From: Acuticoccus sp965213555
GTDB taxonomy: Bacteria; Pseudomonadota; Alphaproteobacteria; Rhizobiales; Amorphaceae
DNA: 64,000 bases
NCBI RefSeq assembly: GCF_965213555.1
Contig: NZ_OZ243890.1
Coordinates: forward strand, 3,162,001 to 3,226,000
Direction: 5' to 3'
How positions within the stretch are numbered: position 1 is the first letter of the stretch; the number at the start of each line of letters is the position of its first letter. The position numbers were made by a program, and so were the translations under genes. The notes below the pieces were generated by a model. That model made no database searches. It had not been told where the DNA came from and saw only the letters and a list, made by a program, of their open reading frames with translations. Shown here piece by piece: positions 17,119 to 26,489 of this stretch.

Positions 17119-18659
17119 ATGTGGTCGCAGATGGTCCGCCTCCTCGTCGCCGTCCTCGCGCTCGCCGTCATCGCCTTCGCCACCGAGCGCCTCATCGCGG
17201 CGGGGGAGGGCGTCCTGCGCGAGGATGTGACGATCGGCGGGACGCCGGCGACGGTCTACCGTCCCGTGGATGCGCTGCCGGGCACCCCCGTGGTCGTCGT
17301 CGCCCACGGCTTCGCCGGCTCGAAGACGCTCATGGATCCGTTCGCGACCGCGCTCGCCAGGAACGGCTACCTCGCGCTCGCCTTCGACTTCCTCGGCCAC
17401 GGCGAGCACCCCGAGCCCCTCGCCGGCGACGTCACCGAGGTCGATGGGGCGACGCGCGCCCTCGTTGCGCAGACCGAGGAGGCGATCCGCTTCGCCGAGG
17501 CGCTCGAGGGGGCGGGGGAGGGCCTCGCGCTCCTCGGCCACTCCATGGCCGCCGACATCATCGTGCGCACGGCGATCGAGCAGGAGGCCGTCGACGCCGT
17601 CGTCGCGGTGTCGATGTTCTCCCCCGTTGTCACGGCGAGCGCGCCGGACAACCTCCTCATCATCGTCGGCGCATGGGAGGTGGGGCTGACCGCGGAGGCG
17701 CTGCGCGTCGTCGGCCTCGCGACGGACGGACCGCGCAGGAGGGGACGACCTACGGCGACTTCGCGGACGGCACGGCGCGGCGCGCTGCCTTTTCGGGCGG
17801 CTCGGAGCACATCGCGGTGCTCTACGACGAGGAGAGCCTCGCCGAGGCGGTGCGCTGGCTCGACGGGGCGTTCGGCGTCGACCGCACGGCGCCGATCGCG
17901 ACGAGCGCGCGGCTGCCTTGGATCGGCCTCCTCGTCCTCGGCGTCGTGACGCTCGGCTGGCCGCTCGCCCGCGCGCTGCCGACGGTGTCGACGCCGCCGG
18001 CCGGTGCGGGTTTTAGCTGGCGCCGCCTCTGGCCGGTCGTCGTGGTGCCCGCCGTCGCGACCCCCCTCGTGCTGCGCCCGGCGCCGACGGACCTCCTGCC
18101 CGTCGTCGTCGGCGACTACCTCGCGGTGCACTTCCTCGCCTACGGGCTGCTCACGTTGGCGACGGCAGCGGTCGTGCTCCGGCGAGGGCGTTCCGACCCG
18201 GCGCCGATGCGACGGACGCGTTGGGGCGCGCTCGCCGTCGCGACCCTCCTCGTGGCGCTGTACGCCCACGGCGCGCTCGGCCTCGTCATCGAGATTACCA
18301 TCACGAACTACACGCCGGTCGGTGCGCGGCTGCCGCTGCTCGCCGGGATGCTCGTCGGCACGCTGACCTGGGCGCTCGCCGACGAGTGGGCGACACGAGG
18401 CGTCGGCCGGGCGCCCGGAGGGGCGTTCGCCACCAAGGCGGCGTTCGTCCTCTCCCTCGCCGCCGCCGTGGCGCTCGACCTGGAGCGGCTGTTCTTCCTC
18501 ATCATCATCGTGCCGGTGATCGTCGCCTACTTCGTCGTCTACGGGCTGTTCAGCCGCTGGAGCTACCGGGCGACGGGCCACCCGCTGCCCGGCGCCGTGG
18601 CGAGCGCGGTGGCGTTCGCCTGGGCGATCACGGTCGTCTTCCCCATGCTGGCGGGCTGA
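17119..18659 (+). pseudogene. Membrane-anchored alpha/beta hydrolase with multi-helix C-terminal domain, interrupted by a frameshift
   Basis: The first frame (from ATG 17119) has an N-terminal hydrophobic helix and an alpha/beta hydrolase with oxyanion loop HGFAGSK and nucleophile elbow LLGHSMAAD. After ...VVGLATDGP the frame degenerates. From 17733 the neighbouring frame continues smoothly (AQEGTTYGDFADG...) through the hydrolase end and about six hydrophobic helices to TGA at 18657-18659. One missing base at 17731-17732 would give a continuous protein of about 513 residues. Function beyond hydrolase is unknown. As with the APC permease, the tidy repair by one base leaves assembly error and recent inactivation equally possible. 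Confidence 0.78.
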
Positions 18660-18663
18660 CGTC

Positions 18664-19332
18664 TCACGCGTCGTCCCGCTCGGGGAGCCACGTGAACAGG
18701 ATGGTTGCGGCGAGTGCCCCGAGGAGTTGGGCGAGCAGGAAGCCAGGAGCATCGGCCGGCCGGATGCCCGCGAACGTGTCGGACAGTGCGCGGGCGATCG
18801 TGACCGCAGGGTTCGCGAACGATGTCGAGGAGGTGAACCAGTACCCAGCCGCGATGATCGCCGCGACGGCGTAGGGCGTCGCCTCAGGATGATGGCGCGT
18901 CGTGCTCCAGACGACCGACAGCAGCGCGAACGTCGCCGTGAACTCACCCGCGAGCTGGCCGATGCCCTCGCGGGCGACCGCCGCCACCTGCAACGTCGGC
19001 AGCGCGAACATGACGTGCGCGAGCCAGACCCCTGCGACGGCGCCGGCGACTTGCACCAGGAGGTAGCCCGGCACGAAGCGCCACGGCAGCTTGCCCCGGA
19101 GCGCGAAGCACAGCGTGACGGCGGGGTTGATGTGCGCACCGGAGATCGGGCCGAAGGTGAGGATGAGGGCGACCAGCGCGCCCGCCGTCGCGATGGTGTT
19201 GGCGAGGAGCGCCACACCGTCGTTCCCGCCCGATAGGCGCTCGGCCATGATCCCCGATCCGACGACCGCGGCGAGGAGGAGCCCCGTCCCGACGCCCTCC
19301 GAGACGAGGCGCTGCGCGAGCCTGTCGCTCAC
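18664..19332 (-). CDS. aqpS: Aquaglyceroporin of the MIP family, AqpS-like arsenite channel
   Basis: A 222-residue protein with six hydrophobic helices and both Asn-Pro-Ala loops: HINPAVTLCF in the first half and FANPAVTIAR in the second. The GTG start overlaps the stop of arsC by 4 nt (GTGA), so the two are translationally coupled. In Sinorhizobium meliloti AqpS replaces the arsenite pump: ArsC reduces arsenate and the resulting arsenite leaves through the channel down its gradient. The tight arsC-aqpS pair here indicates the same role in the inner membrane. A longer upstream frame exists but only overlaps arsC. Confidence 0.88.
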   Translation of the reverse strand: MSDRLAQRLVSEGVGTGLLLAAVVGSGIMAERLSGGNDGVALLANTIATAGALVALILTFGPISGAHINPAVTLCFALRGKLPWRFVPGYLLVQVAGAVAGVWLAHVMFALPTLQVAAVAREGIGQLAGEFTATFALLSVVWSTTRHHPEATPYAVAAIIAAGYWFTSSTSFANPAVTIARALSDTFAGIRPADAPGFLLAQLLGALAATILFTWLPERDDA

Positions 19333-19748
19333 GGCATCGCGTCGGGGCGAGCAACGACGACCTCGCCGTCCTCCTTCGAGAACGCGCCGCGCTGCGCGGA
19401 CGGGAGGATGGCAAGCACCGTCTCCGATGGACGGCACAGGCGCACGCCGAGCGCCGTCACGACGATCGGGCGGTTGATGAGGATCGGATCGGCCATCATG
19501 GCGTCGACGAGCTGATCGTCGGTGAGCGTCGGATCGTCGAGGCCGCGCTCCTCGTAGGGCGTTCCCTTGCGTCGCAGCAGCTCGCGCGGCGTGATCCCCA
19601 TGCGCGCGATGAGGTCCACGAGCTCATCGCGTGAGGGAGGGGTCTTCAGGTACTCGACGACGCGCGGATCTTCGCCGCTGTTGCGGATGAGGCCGAGCAC
19701 GTTGCGCGACGTCCCGCAGTCCGGGTTGTGCAAGATGGTCACGGTCAT
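19329..19748 (-). CDS. arsC: Arsenate reductase ArsC (glutaredoxin-coupled)
   Basis: A 139-residue protein with the thioredoxin-fold ArsC signature HNPDCGTSRN at residues 7-16, where Cys11 is the catalytic residue. Further conserved segments are EYLKTPPSRDEL and INRPIVV with the arsenate-binding arginine. The ATG at 19748 has GGAGG five bases upstream; the longer open frame is not supported. The enzyme reduces arsenate to arsenite in the cytoplasm using glutathione and glutaredoxin. It is coupled to the aqpS channel gene. No arsR, arsB, acr3 or arsH is next to it, so the module is minimal and its control is not visible. Confidence 0.92.
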   Translation of the reverse strand: MTVTILHNPDCGTSRNVLGLIRNSGEDPRVVEYLKTPPSRDELVDLIARMGITPRELLRRKGTPYEERGLDDPTLTDDQLVDAMMADPILINRPIVVTALGVRLCRPSETVLAILPSAQRGAFSKEDGEVVVARPDAMP

Positions 19749-19842
19749 GGGGGCCTCCGTCCAGACAGCAGGGCCCCACGAGCTTAGGCGAAGGGACTCC
19801 CCGCTCCAAACGCATCGTGGCTGGGGGGCGGAGCCGGGTGGC

Positions 19843-20754
19843 TCAGCCGTGGCCGACGAGCGGCGCCGCCTCGCAGGAGTGCCTGGCGCACTCGAGCTCC
19901 AGCGTCGTGTGGGTGATGCCGAACCGAGCGGCCACCATCGCCTTGAGGCCCGCCTTGATGGCGTCCGCCTCGTCCCAGCGCCCGGGGTCGACGACGACGT
20001 GGGCGTCGAGCGCGGCGTCATGCTCCTGCATCTGCCAAAGGTGCACGTGGTGGACGTCGGCGACGCCGTCGGCGCCGCGCAGGGCGGACAGCACGGTCCC
20101 CGTGTCGAGCTCGGGCGGGCTCGCGAGCATCAGGATGCGCACCACGCCGCCGACCTCGCGCAGCGCGTGCCAGAGCACGAAGCCGGCGATGAGCAACGTC
20201 GCAATGGGGTCCACGAGCCGCCAGTCGTAGAGGATGATGAGCGTGCCCGCGACGATCACCGCCACCGAGCCCAGCGCGTCAGCGACGTTGTGCAGGAACG
20301 CGGCGCGGATGTTCACGCTCGACTTGCCGAGGGCGTAGGTCAGCGCCGCCGTCACGAGGTCGACGACGAGGGCGATGCCGGCGACCGCCACCACGAGCCA
20401 GCCGTCGACCGGGCGCGGCTCGACGATCCGGCCGATGCCCTCCACCGCCAGGGTCAGCGCGATCACGATCAGCGTCGTGTAGTTGACGAGCGCGGCGACG
20501 ACCTCGGCGCGACCGTAGCCGAAGGTCATGGAGGCGTCGGCCGGCCGCCGTGCGATGCGCCGCGCCACCATGGCGATGATGAGCGAGATGGCGTCGGAGA
20601 AGTTGTGCAGCGCGTCCGCGATCAGCGCCAGGCTGCCGGCAAGGAGGCCGCCGACCACCTGCGCGACGGTGAGGCCGAGGTTGACCGCCACGGTGAAGGC
20701 CAGCCGTCGGTCGCCCGCCGAGGCATCGACGTGGTGATGGTGCCCATGTCCCAC
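19843..20754 (-). CDS. Cation diffusion facilitator (CzcD/ZitB-like metal exporter)
   Basis: A 303-residue inner-membrane protein starting at GTG with a His-rich N-terminus (GHGHHHH). Metal-site motifs HxxxD-type are present in helices II and V: DALHNFSDA (about 48-56) and HNVADALGS. A cytoplasmic domain with VHHVHLWQMQEHDAALDAHV follows. This is the CzcD branch that exports Zn, Cd or Co against protons. It lies just upstream of arsC on the same strand, with a 94-nt gap, and is divergent from the AbrB-type gene. Metal specificity is inferred from the family only. Confidence 0.92.
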   Translation of the reverse strand: MGHGHHHHVDASAGDRRLAFTVAVNLGLTVAQVVGGLLAGSLALIADALHNFSDAISLIIAMVARRIARRPADASMTFGYGRAEVVAALVNYTTLIVIALTLAVEGIGRIVEPRPVDGWLVVAVAGIALVVDLVTAALTYALGKSSVNIRAAFLHNVADALGSVAVIVAGTLIILYDWRLVDPIATLLIAGFVLWHALREVGGVVRILMLASPPELDTGTVLSALRGADGVADVHHVHLWQMQEHDAALDAHVVVDPGRWDEADAIKAGLKAMVAARFGITHTTLELECARHSCEAAPLVGHG

Positions 20755-20909
20755 TCGGCAACGCTCCCGCCCCTCGCTCCTTCCCGAACATAGAACGACC
20801 CGAATGCCGGCCCCAGGCCAGGGTGCCGAAATGCGCAGTAATGAAGGATTCCCGAAGCCGACCGGCCCCTTTGCGCTTAAACCGTCCCTGGTCCACGGCC
20901 GGAGAAACC

Positions 20910-21989
20910 ATGGTCTTCACCCGAGCACGCGCGACGACCCTCGCCGTCGCCGGCGCAGGCACCGCGTCATTCCTCCTCCTCGACCTGCCGCTGCCGTTCC
21001 TGTTCGGGCCGATGGCGGCCTGCCTCGTCGCGGCGCTCGCCGGCGTCAGGCTGCAAGGGGCCGGGGTCGTCGGCAAGGCTGCGCGCACGGTGCTCGGGGT
21101 CGCGGTGGGGGCGGCCATCACGCCGGCGCTCCTCGGCGAGCTGTCGGTGATGGCGGCCTCGCTTGCGCTGATCCCGCTCTACGTCCTCGTCATCGGCGTG
21201 ATCGGCGTGCCGTTCTTCAGGCGCGTTGCGGGGTTCGATCCGGTGACCGCGTACTACGCCGCAATGCCCGGCGGCTTCCAGGACATGATCGTGTTCGGCG
21301 AGGAGGCGGGCGCCAACGTGCGCGTCCTGTCGCTGATCCACGCGACGCGCGTGCTCACCATCGTGACGCTCGCGCCGGTCATCATCACCCAGTTCTACGG
21401 CGTGCCGTTCGCGAACCCCATCGGTGCGCCGGCGGCCACCATGCCGCCGCTCGAGCTCGCCCTCATGGTGGCGGCGGCCGTCATCGGCTGGAAGGGCGGG
21501 GAGCGTATCGGGCTGTTCGGTGCCACGATCCTCGGCCCGATGATCCTCGCCGCGGCGCTGTCGCTCGGCGACGTCCTTCACATGCGGCCGCCGCGCGAGG
21601 CGCTCTACGCCGCACAGTTCTTCATCGGCCTCGGCGTCGGAGTGCACTACGTCGGCGTGACCGTGCGCGAGCTGCGCCACGTGGTGGCCATCGGCGCGGC
21701 CTTCGTGGTCGTGCTCGCGGCGCTCGCTGCCGCCTTCACCGAGATCATCGTGCTGACGGACCTCGCGCCGCCGGTCGACGCGTTCCTAGCCTACGCGCCG
21801 GGCGGGCAGGCGGAGATGGCGGTGCTCGCGATCATCGCCGGCGCCGACCTCGGCTACGTGGTGGCGCACCACCTCGCGCGGCTCGTCCTCGTCATCACCG
21901 GGGCGCCCGTCGCCGCGCGGCTGATGGGGATCAGGCCGCGCCCGCGTGTGCCGGCCCCGCCTGGACCGCACCGCGATGGTCGACGTTGA
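20910..21989 (+). CDS. AbrB family membrane protein (ammonia monooxygenase-associated type)
   Basis: A 359-residue protein; ATG at 20910 follows GGAGAA. It has about ten hydrophobic helices in two repeats, each with the family pattern LPFLFGPMAACLVAAL (first half) and PGGFQDMIVFGEEAGANVRVLSLIHATRV, with the counterpart PGGQAEMAVLAIIAGADLGYV in the second half. AbrB/AmoA-like proteins are putative transporters or regulators of uncertain function. Its 3' end overlaps the 3' end of the convergent PrpF-like gene by 59 nt. The C-terminal residues after about 340 come from this overlap and are not conserved. Confidence 0.85.
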   Translation: MVFTRARATTLAVAGAGTASFLLLDLPLPFLFGPMAACLVAALAGVRLQGAGVVGKAARTVLGVAVGAAITPALLGELSVMAASLALIPLYVLVIGVIGVPFFRRVAGFDPVTAYYAAMPGGFQDMIVFGEEAGANVRVLSLIHATRVLTIVTLAPVIITQFYGVPFANPIGAPAATMPPLELALMVAAAVIGWKGGERIGLFGATILGPMILAAALSLGDVLHMRPPREALYAAQFFIGLGVGVHYVGVTVRELRHVVAIGAAFVVVLAALAAAFTEIIVLTDLAPPVDAFLAYAPGGQAEMAVLAIIAGADLGYVVAHHLARLVLVITGAPVAARLMGIRPRPRVPAPPGPHRDGRR

Positions 21990-23079
21990 CCTCGGGACCG
22001 AGCGCCGACCGCGGCACCATCAGCTCGCCGCGGGCGAGGAGGCGGGCCGTGCGCAGGAGCCCGGCGGAGCGCACCACGATGCCCTCGTCGGTCGCCTCGT
22101 AGTCCACGGTGACCTCGATGCGGCCCGACGCGTGCTCGATGGTGACGATCGCCGGTGCGCCGCTGGCCGGCGCGGCGATGCCGTCCGCCACCGTACCGGG
22201 CAGGAGCGCGCACGTGGCGAGGCACTGCGAGCCCGTCACCGCCATCGACGGGTGCGCGTTCCACGGCATGAAGTAGCGCGCCGTCACCGTGCCGCCGTGC
22301 CGCGGCGGGGCGAGCAGGCCGAACTTCGGCGTCACCGACGAGGTGACGTCGCCAAGCCCCATGCGCCGCCCTGCCTCGACGCGGATCGGCTCCATGCGTG
22401 CGTAGAACTCGCGGTTCGCGTCGAGCTCGGCGACGCCCTCCGTCCCGGTCAGACCGAACGCGTCCGCCCGCGCGATCGCCATCGGCATCGCGACGTCCAT
22501 CAAGGTCACGTCGATGCCGTCGATGGTCTCACGGCGCTCGCCCGACGGCAGCAGCGCGCCGCAGCTCGAGCCGACGACGTCCTGGAAGTTGAGGAGGATC
22601 GGCGCCGCCGTCCCCGGCACGCCGTCGATCACCGCGTCCCCCTCGTAGGTGACGCGCCCGTCCGGCGTCCTCACGATGGCCTCGATGCGCGCCCCCGTGT
22701 TGACGCTGAGGATGCGCACTCGCGTCTCCCCGTCCACGGCGGGATGCAGCCCCATCTCGATGGCCGCCGGTCCGACGCCCGACAGGATGTTGCCGCACGT
22801 CGGCCTGAAGTCGACCTGGCGCTCGGTCACCGCGACCTGGGCGAAGAAGTAGTCGATGTCGGCCGCGGGGTCGTCCGAGCGCGACAGCATCGCGACCTTC
22901 GTGGTGACCGCGGCGCCCCCGCCGATCCCGTCGATGTTGAGCGGATGGCCCGCGCCCACGGCCGCCATCAGGACGTCCGCCAGCGCTTCGCGGTCCTGCG
23001 GCAGGTCGGTCCGCCGCATGTAGGGACCGCGCGACGTGCCGCCGCGCAGGAACCAGAAGGGGATCGCGGTTTGCGTCAT
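21931..23079 (-). CDS. PrpF-fold isomerase, 4-oxalomesaconate tautomerase (GalD)-like
   Basis: A 382-residue protein. It opens IPFWFLRGGTSRGPYMRRTDLP and continues with GHPLNIDGIGGGAAVTTKVAML and FRPTCGNILSGVGPAAIEMGL. These are hallmark segments of the PrpF/GalD family (diaminopimelate-epimerase-like fold), including the region of the catalytic Cys in CGN. GalD tautomerises 4-oxalomesaconate in gallate and protocatechuate meta-cleavage pathways; PrpF isomerises aconitate in methylcitrate metabolism. The segments look closer to GalD. It is the last gene of a minus-strand run, 5 nt after the TctA-TctB gene, so its substrate may be what that transporter imports. Confidence 0.85.
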   Translation of the reverse strand: MTQTAIPFWFLRGGTSRGPYMRRTDLPQDREALADVLMAAVGAGHPLNIDGIGGGAAVTTKVAMLSRSDDPAADIDYFFAQVAVTERQVDFRPTCGNILSGVGPAAIEMGLHPAVDGETRVRILSVNTGARIEAIVRTPDGRVTYEGDAVIDGVPGTAAPILLNFQDVVGSSCGALLPSGERRETIDGIDVTLMDVAMPMAIARADAFGLTGTEGVAELDANREFYARMEPIRVEAGRRMGLGDVTSSVTPKFGLLAPPRHGGTVTARYFMPWNAHPSMAVTGSQCLATCALLPGTVADGIAAPASGAPAIVTIEHASGRIEVTVDYEATDEGIVVRSAGLLRTARLLARGELMVPRSALGPEVNVDHRGAVQAGPAHAGAA

Positions 23080-23084
23080 CGTCG

Positions 23085-25094
23085 TCACCGCAAGGGCCAG
23101 GGAAGGTCGACGAAGGACTGTAGCACGCCACGCGGGAAGTTGAGCGACAGCGCGTCGGCGAGGAGGAGAACGAGGCCCGCCGCGATGGCGGTCAGGACGA
23201 GCGTCGTCATCGGCCCGGCCCGCGCCCGCACCACCAGGAAGACGACGAAGAAGGCGATCATCGCAAGGTAGAAGCCGACGAGCGCCGACAGGCCGATGAG
23301 CGTCGCGATCCACAGGATGCCGGGGTAGATGCGACCGGCCGCGACCTCCGCAGCGTTCCTGCGCTCGACCTCCTGATCGTAGATCGCGGGGTGCGTGCTC
23401 TCGCCGATGACGAGGACGCCGAGGAGGAGGAGGCCGAAGAACGCCGCCACGCTCGCCATCGACATCGGGAAGACCTGGCCGAGGAAGGTGTGGCCGAGCG
23501 AGTCCCAGATGGCGAGGGCGAACACGCCGAGGACGAGGAGCGCGAAGGCGATCTGCGGCGCGCGGTAGGCGAGGGCGGGCTTGCGCGGGGACGCCGGCAT
23601 CGCCGCCGACCCGGCGGAGGCCGTCACGGGCGCGGTGTCGTCGACGCGGTTGCGCACGCCGAACCAGATCGACACGAGCGTCAGCGCCGCGATGATGATG
23701 ACGCCGGGACGCGTGACGAAGCCCCAGCCGTAGAACTGCACCGCCTGGTAGAAGTAGGTCTCGGCCTGGGGCGCGAGCACGTAGCCGATGAGGAGCGCGG
23801 CGCGGGGCCAGCCGAAGCGCTTCATCATGACGCCGAAGCAGCCGATGGCGAACAGCGCGATGAGGTCGGCGACGTCGCGCGTCGCCTGGAACGCGGCGAA
23901 CGCGATCACCGCGATCATGAACGGCGCGAGGTAGGGGAACGGGATCGTCGTCAGCCTCGAGATCGGCCCGGCGAGGACGATGCAGAGCCCCGCGCCGAGC
24001 ACGTTGGCGATGGCGAGGGACCAGATGATCGAGTAGGTCACGTCGAGCTCGGTGGTCACCATCGACGGTCCCGGCTCGATGCCGATGAGGACCATCCCGC
24101 CGAGGAAGACGGCCATCGAGCCGGACCCGGGGATGCCGAACAGGAGCGTCGGCAGGAGCCCGCCGCCTTCCTTGGCGTTGTTGGCGCTCTCCGGCGCCAC
24201 CACCCCGCGGATGTCGCCCTTGCCGAAGCGCTCGGTGTCCTTCGTCGTCTGAACCGCGTGGCCGTAGGCGATCCAGTCCACCACGGAGCCGCCGAGGCCC
24301 GGGATCGCGCCGACGATGCAGCCGATCGCGGCGCAGCGCAGCGACAGGAACCAGTGCCGCATCCAGTCGCGCACGCCGGCGAGCCAGCCGGCGCCCAGCG
24401 CGCCGGTGCGGGCGATGGAGGCGTCGGTGCGCAACAGGTCGACGATCTCGGGGAAGGCGAACAGGCCGAGCCCGACCACGACGAGCGGGATGCCGTCGTA
24501 GAGGTAGTCGAGCTCGAACACCATGCGGAACTCGCCGGTGGCCGGCGCGCCTCCCACCGAGCCGAGCACCAGGCCGACGCCGCAGGCCGCGAGCCCCTTG
24601 GTAAGGCTGCGCCCGGCGAGCACGCCCACCATCGACAGCCCGAAGATCGACAGCATGAAGAGCTCTGCCGAGCCGAACGCCAGGATGAGCGGCCGGGCGA
24701 TGAGGACGAAGCCGGTCAGGACGATCGCGCCGAACAGCCCGCCGAACAGCGAGGAGACGAACGCCGCCGAGAGGGCCCGCGCCGCCTGCCCCTGCTTGGC
24801 GAGGGGGAACCCGTCGAGCACCGTCGCCTGGCTCGCCGAGGAGCCGGGGATCCCCATGAGGACGGAGGCGAAGGTGTCCGACGTCGGGATGACCGCGACG
24901 AGCCCGATGAGCATCGCGAGCGCGGAGATGTCGTCCATCCCGTAGAGGAACGGGATGAGCAGGGACAGTCCTGCGATGCCGCCGAGCCCGGGGAAGACGC
25001 CGATGGCGAGCCCGACGACGACGCCGAACAGGATGTACAGCATGTGCTGAAGCGTCAGGATGTCGGCGAGGGCGGCGATGAAGACGTCGACCAT
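23085..25094 (-). CDS. tctA: Tripartite tricarboxylate transporter permease, TctA-TctB fusion
   Basis: A 669-residue protein, well above the ~500 of ordinary TctA. Residues 1-490 are TctA with its conserved loops PGLGGIAGLSLLIPFLYG, MGIPGSSASQATVLDGFPLA, and the second-half counterparts IPGLGGSVVDWIAYGHA and LLFGIPGSGSMAVFLGGM. A 20-residue linker leads to about 160 more residues with four hydrophobic helices that fit the small TctB subunit. The fused protein would form the complete membrane part of a tripartite tricarboxylate transporter, importing an organic acid handed over by the Bug-type protein at 26490-27584. It sits between the PrpF-like isomerase and the secreted hydrolase. Confidence 0.9.
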   Translation of the reverse strand: MVDVFIAALADILTLQHMLYILFGVVVGLAIGVFPGLGGIAGLSLLIPFLYGMDDISALAMLIGLVAVIPTSDTFASVLMGIPGSSASQATVLDGFPLAKQGQAARALSAAFVSSLFGGLFGAIVLTGFVLIARPLILAFGSAELFMLSIFGLSMVGVLAGRSLTKGLAACGVGLVLGSVGGAPATGEFRMVFELDYLYDGIPLVVVGLGLFAFPEIVDLLRTDASIARTGALGAGWLAGVRDWMRHWFLSLRCAAIGCIVGAIPGLGGSVVDWIAYGHAVQTTKDTERFGKGDIRGVVAPESANNAKEGGGLLPTLLFGIPGSGSMAVFLGGMVLIGIEPGPSMVTTELDVTYSIIWSLAIANVLGAGLCIVLAGPISRLTTIPFPYLAPFMIAVIAFAAFQATRDVADLIALFAIGCFGVMMKRFGWPRAALLIGYVLAPQAETYFYQAVQFYGWGFVTRPGVIIIAALTLVSIWFGVRNRVDDTAPVTASAGSAAMPASPRKPALAYRAPQIAFALLVLGVFALAIWDSLGHTFLGQVFPMSMASVAAFFGLLLLGVLVIGESTHPAIYDQEVERRNAAEVAAGRIYPGILWIATLIGLSALVGFYLAMIAFFVVFLVVRARAGPMTTLVLTAIAAGLVLLLADALSLNFPRGVLQSFVDLPWPLR

Positions 25095-25196
25095 CAGCGC
25101 TCATCCCTTGAGCTTGCAGCCCGCGGCGCCAGCTTCGGCCCTAAGCGGCCCGATCCTTCAAAGCGACGCCTCGCGGCACCAGGCTGACGCGGAGCG

Positions 25197-26396
25197 TCAG
25201 TTGATCGGCGTGCCGAGGAGGTCCGTGAGCTCTGCCTTCAACGCTGCCGCTTCCTCGTCGAGGGAAGCGATCGCCTCGGCCGTCGCCGCCGCGCCGGTCG
25301 CCCCCATGAAGAAGAAGTGGTTGCCGTCCACCCGGTGCGAGAGGCGCTCGTCGAGGCCGTCGGCGAGCTCGGTCAGGCGCGTCCAGTCCGCGTCGGACAG
25401 CGCGTTCACGTCGACGTCGCCCATGTAGCGACTGAGCAGCGTGTTGGCGTTGTAGAGCCCCCAGGCCGCCTGGTCGGTGATCGCGTGGCGCTTGTCGCGC
25501 CGTCCGTTGGGGATGATGACGCCCACCAGCGGGTAGTCGTCGAAGTGGAACGGCTTGGCGTCCTCCATCGCCGCGGCGGGGTCCATGACGAACGCGCCGT
25601 CGCGGAAGAGTTGGCCGTACCCCTGCAGGTTGATCGGGATGTCGCCCTGATACTGCGCCTTGAAGACGTCCTCCGGCACGATGGTGTGGCCCTCCTCCTC
25701 ACCCTCGGCTGCGACCTGCTGGTACCACCCGTCGAAGTTCTTGCGCCGGTCGGCGTAGCCGGACGGGAGCATCGGGTACTCCCGGGTGATGGCGATGAGG
25801 CCCGGCAGCCCCGGCGTTGCGGCGAGGCCGATGAAGAGCTTGAGGTCGAGGCCGGCGTCCCGCGCCGCCTCGTGCGCAGCCTGGGCGAGCTTGCCCCCCA
25901 TGGACCAGCCGGCGACGATGGCGCCGCCGGTCAGCCCCTCGGCCTCGATCGTCTCGGCGGCAAGCTGCGCGGTCTGCCGGCCCCAGTCGCGGATCATGAA
26001 GTCGGGGTGGTCGGTGGGGAGCCCACCCTCGGCGATCCCGATCGGGTAGGAGATCGCGAGCACGGAGTAGCCCCGCTCAAGGAGGTGATGGGCGAGGAAG
26101 TCCTCCGCCCGCGAGCCGTCGTGGCCACCGTAGGCGACGCGTGCCGTGTGGTGCGCCCCCGGCACGAAGACGACGAGCGGGGCGTTCGCCTCACCCTTCG
26201 CGAACCATGTGATCGCGGGGAAGCCCGCCGCCTCGCGGATCTCCTCGCCGGGGTAGAGCCCCGCCGCTGCCTCCTGCGGCCCGGCTCCCTCCGCCCGGCT
26301 CGCCTCCGCTCCGTCCTGCGCGGCCTCGGCCGCCGCGGCAGTCGCGAAGGCCAGCGCGGCGAACGCCACCGCAGCACCCATCAGCCAGTGAGCCAT
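25197..26396 (-). CDS. Secreted alpha/beta hydrolase
   Basis: A 399-residue protein with ATG at 26396 behind GGAGGG. The first ~25 residues form a signal peptide (MAHWLMGAAVAFAALAFATA, cleavage near AAAAEA). The hydrolase core has the oxyanion region FVPGAHHT and nucleophile elbow AGWSMGGKLA, with a late His in VDGNHFFFMGA as catalytic histidine candidate. It is therefore a periplasmic serine hydrolase or esterase of unknown substrate. Its place between the Bug protein and TctA-TctB suggests it may release the transported acid from an ester or amide in the periplasm; that is inference. Confidence 0.78.
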   Translation of the reverse strand: MAHWLMGAAVAFAALAFATAAAAEAAQDGAEASRAEGAGPQEAAAGLYPGEEIREAAGFPAITWFAKGEANAPLVVFVPGAHHTARVAYGGHDGSRAEDFLAHHLLERGYSVLAISYPIGIAEGGLPTDHPDFMIRDWGRQTAQLAAETIEAEGLTGGAIVAGWSMGGKLAQAAHEAARDAGLDLKLFIGLAATPGLPGLIAITREYPMLPSGYADRRKNFDGWYQQVAAEGEEEGHTIVPEDVFKAQYQGDIPINLQGYGQLFRDGAFVMDPAAAMEDAKPFHFDDYPLVGVIIPNGRRDKRHAITDQAAWGLYNANTLLSRYMGDVDVNALSDADWTRLTELADGLDERLSHRVDGNHFFFMGATGAAATAEAIASLDEEAAALKAELTDLLGTPIN

Positions 26397-26489
26397 CACG
26401 TCCCTCCAGTTTCCGTCCCGCATGGTTTTTTGATTGGCCTGCGGCGCATCGGCGTCGCAGGCTGGCTCGGCGCTGGCCGGGTCGGCGCG

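Noticed and set aside
23080..25104. Extension of the PrpF-like frame upstream to give a 1057-residue protein
   Set aside because: The extra part is out of frame with and covered by the TctA-TctB gene; homology begins at the ATG at 23079.
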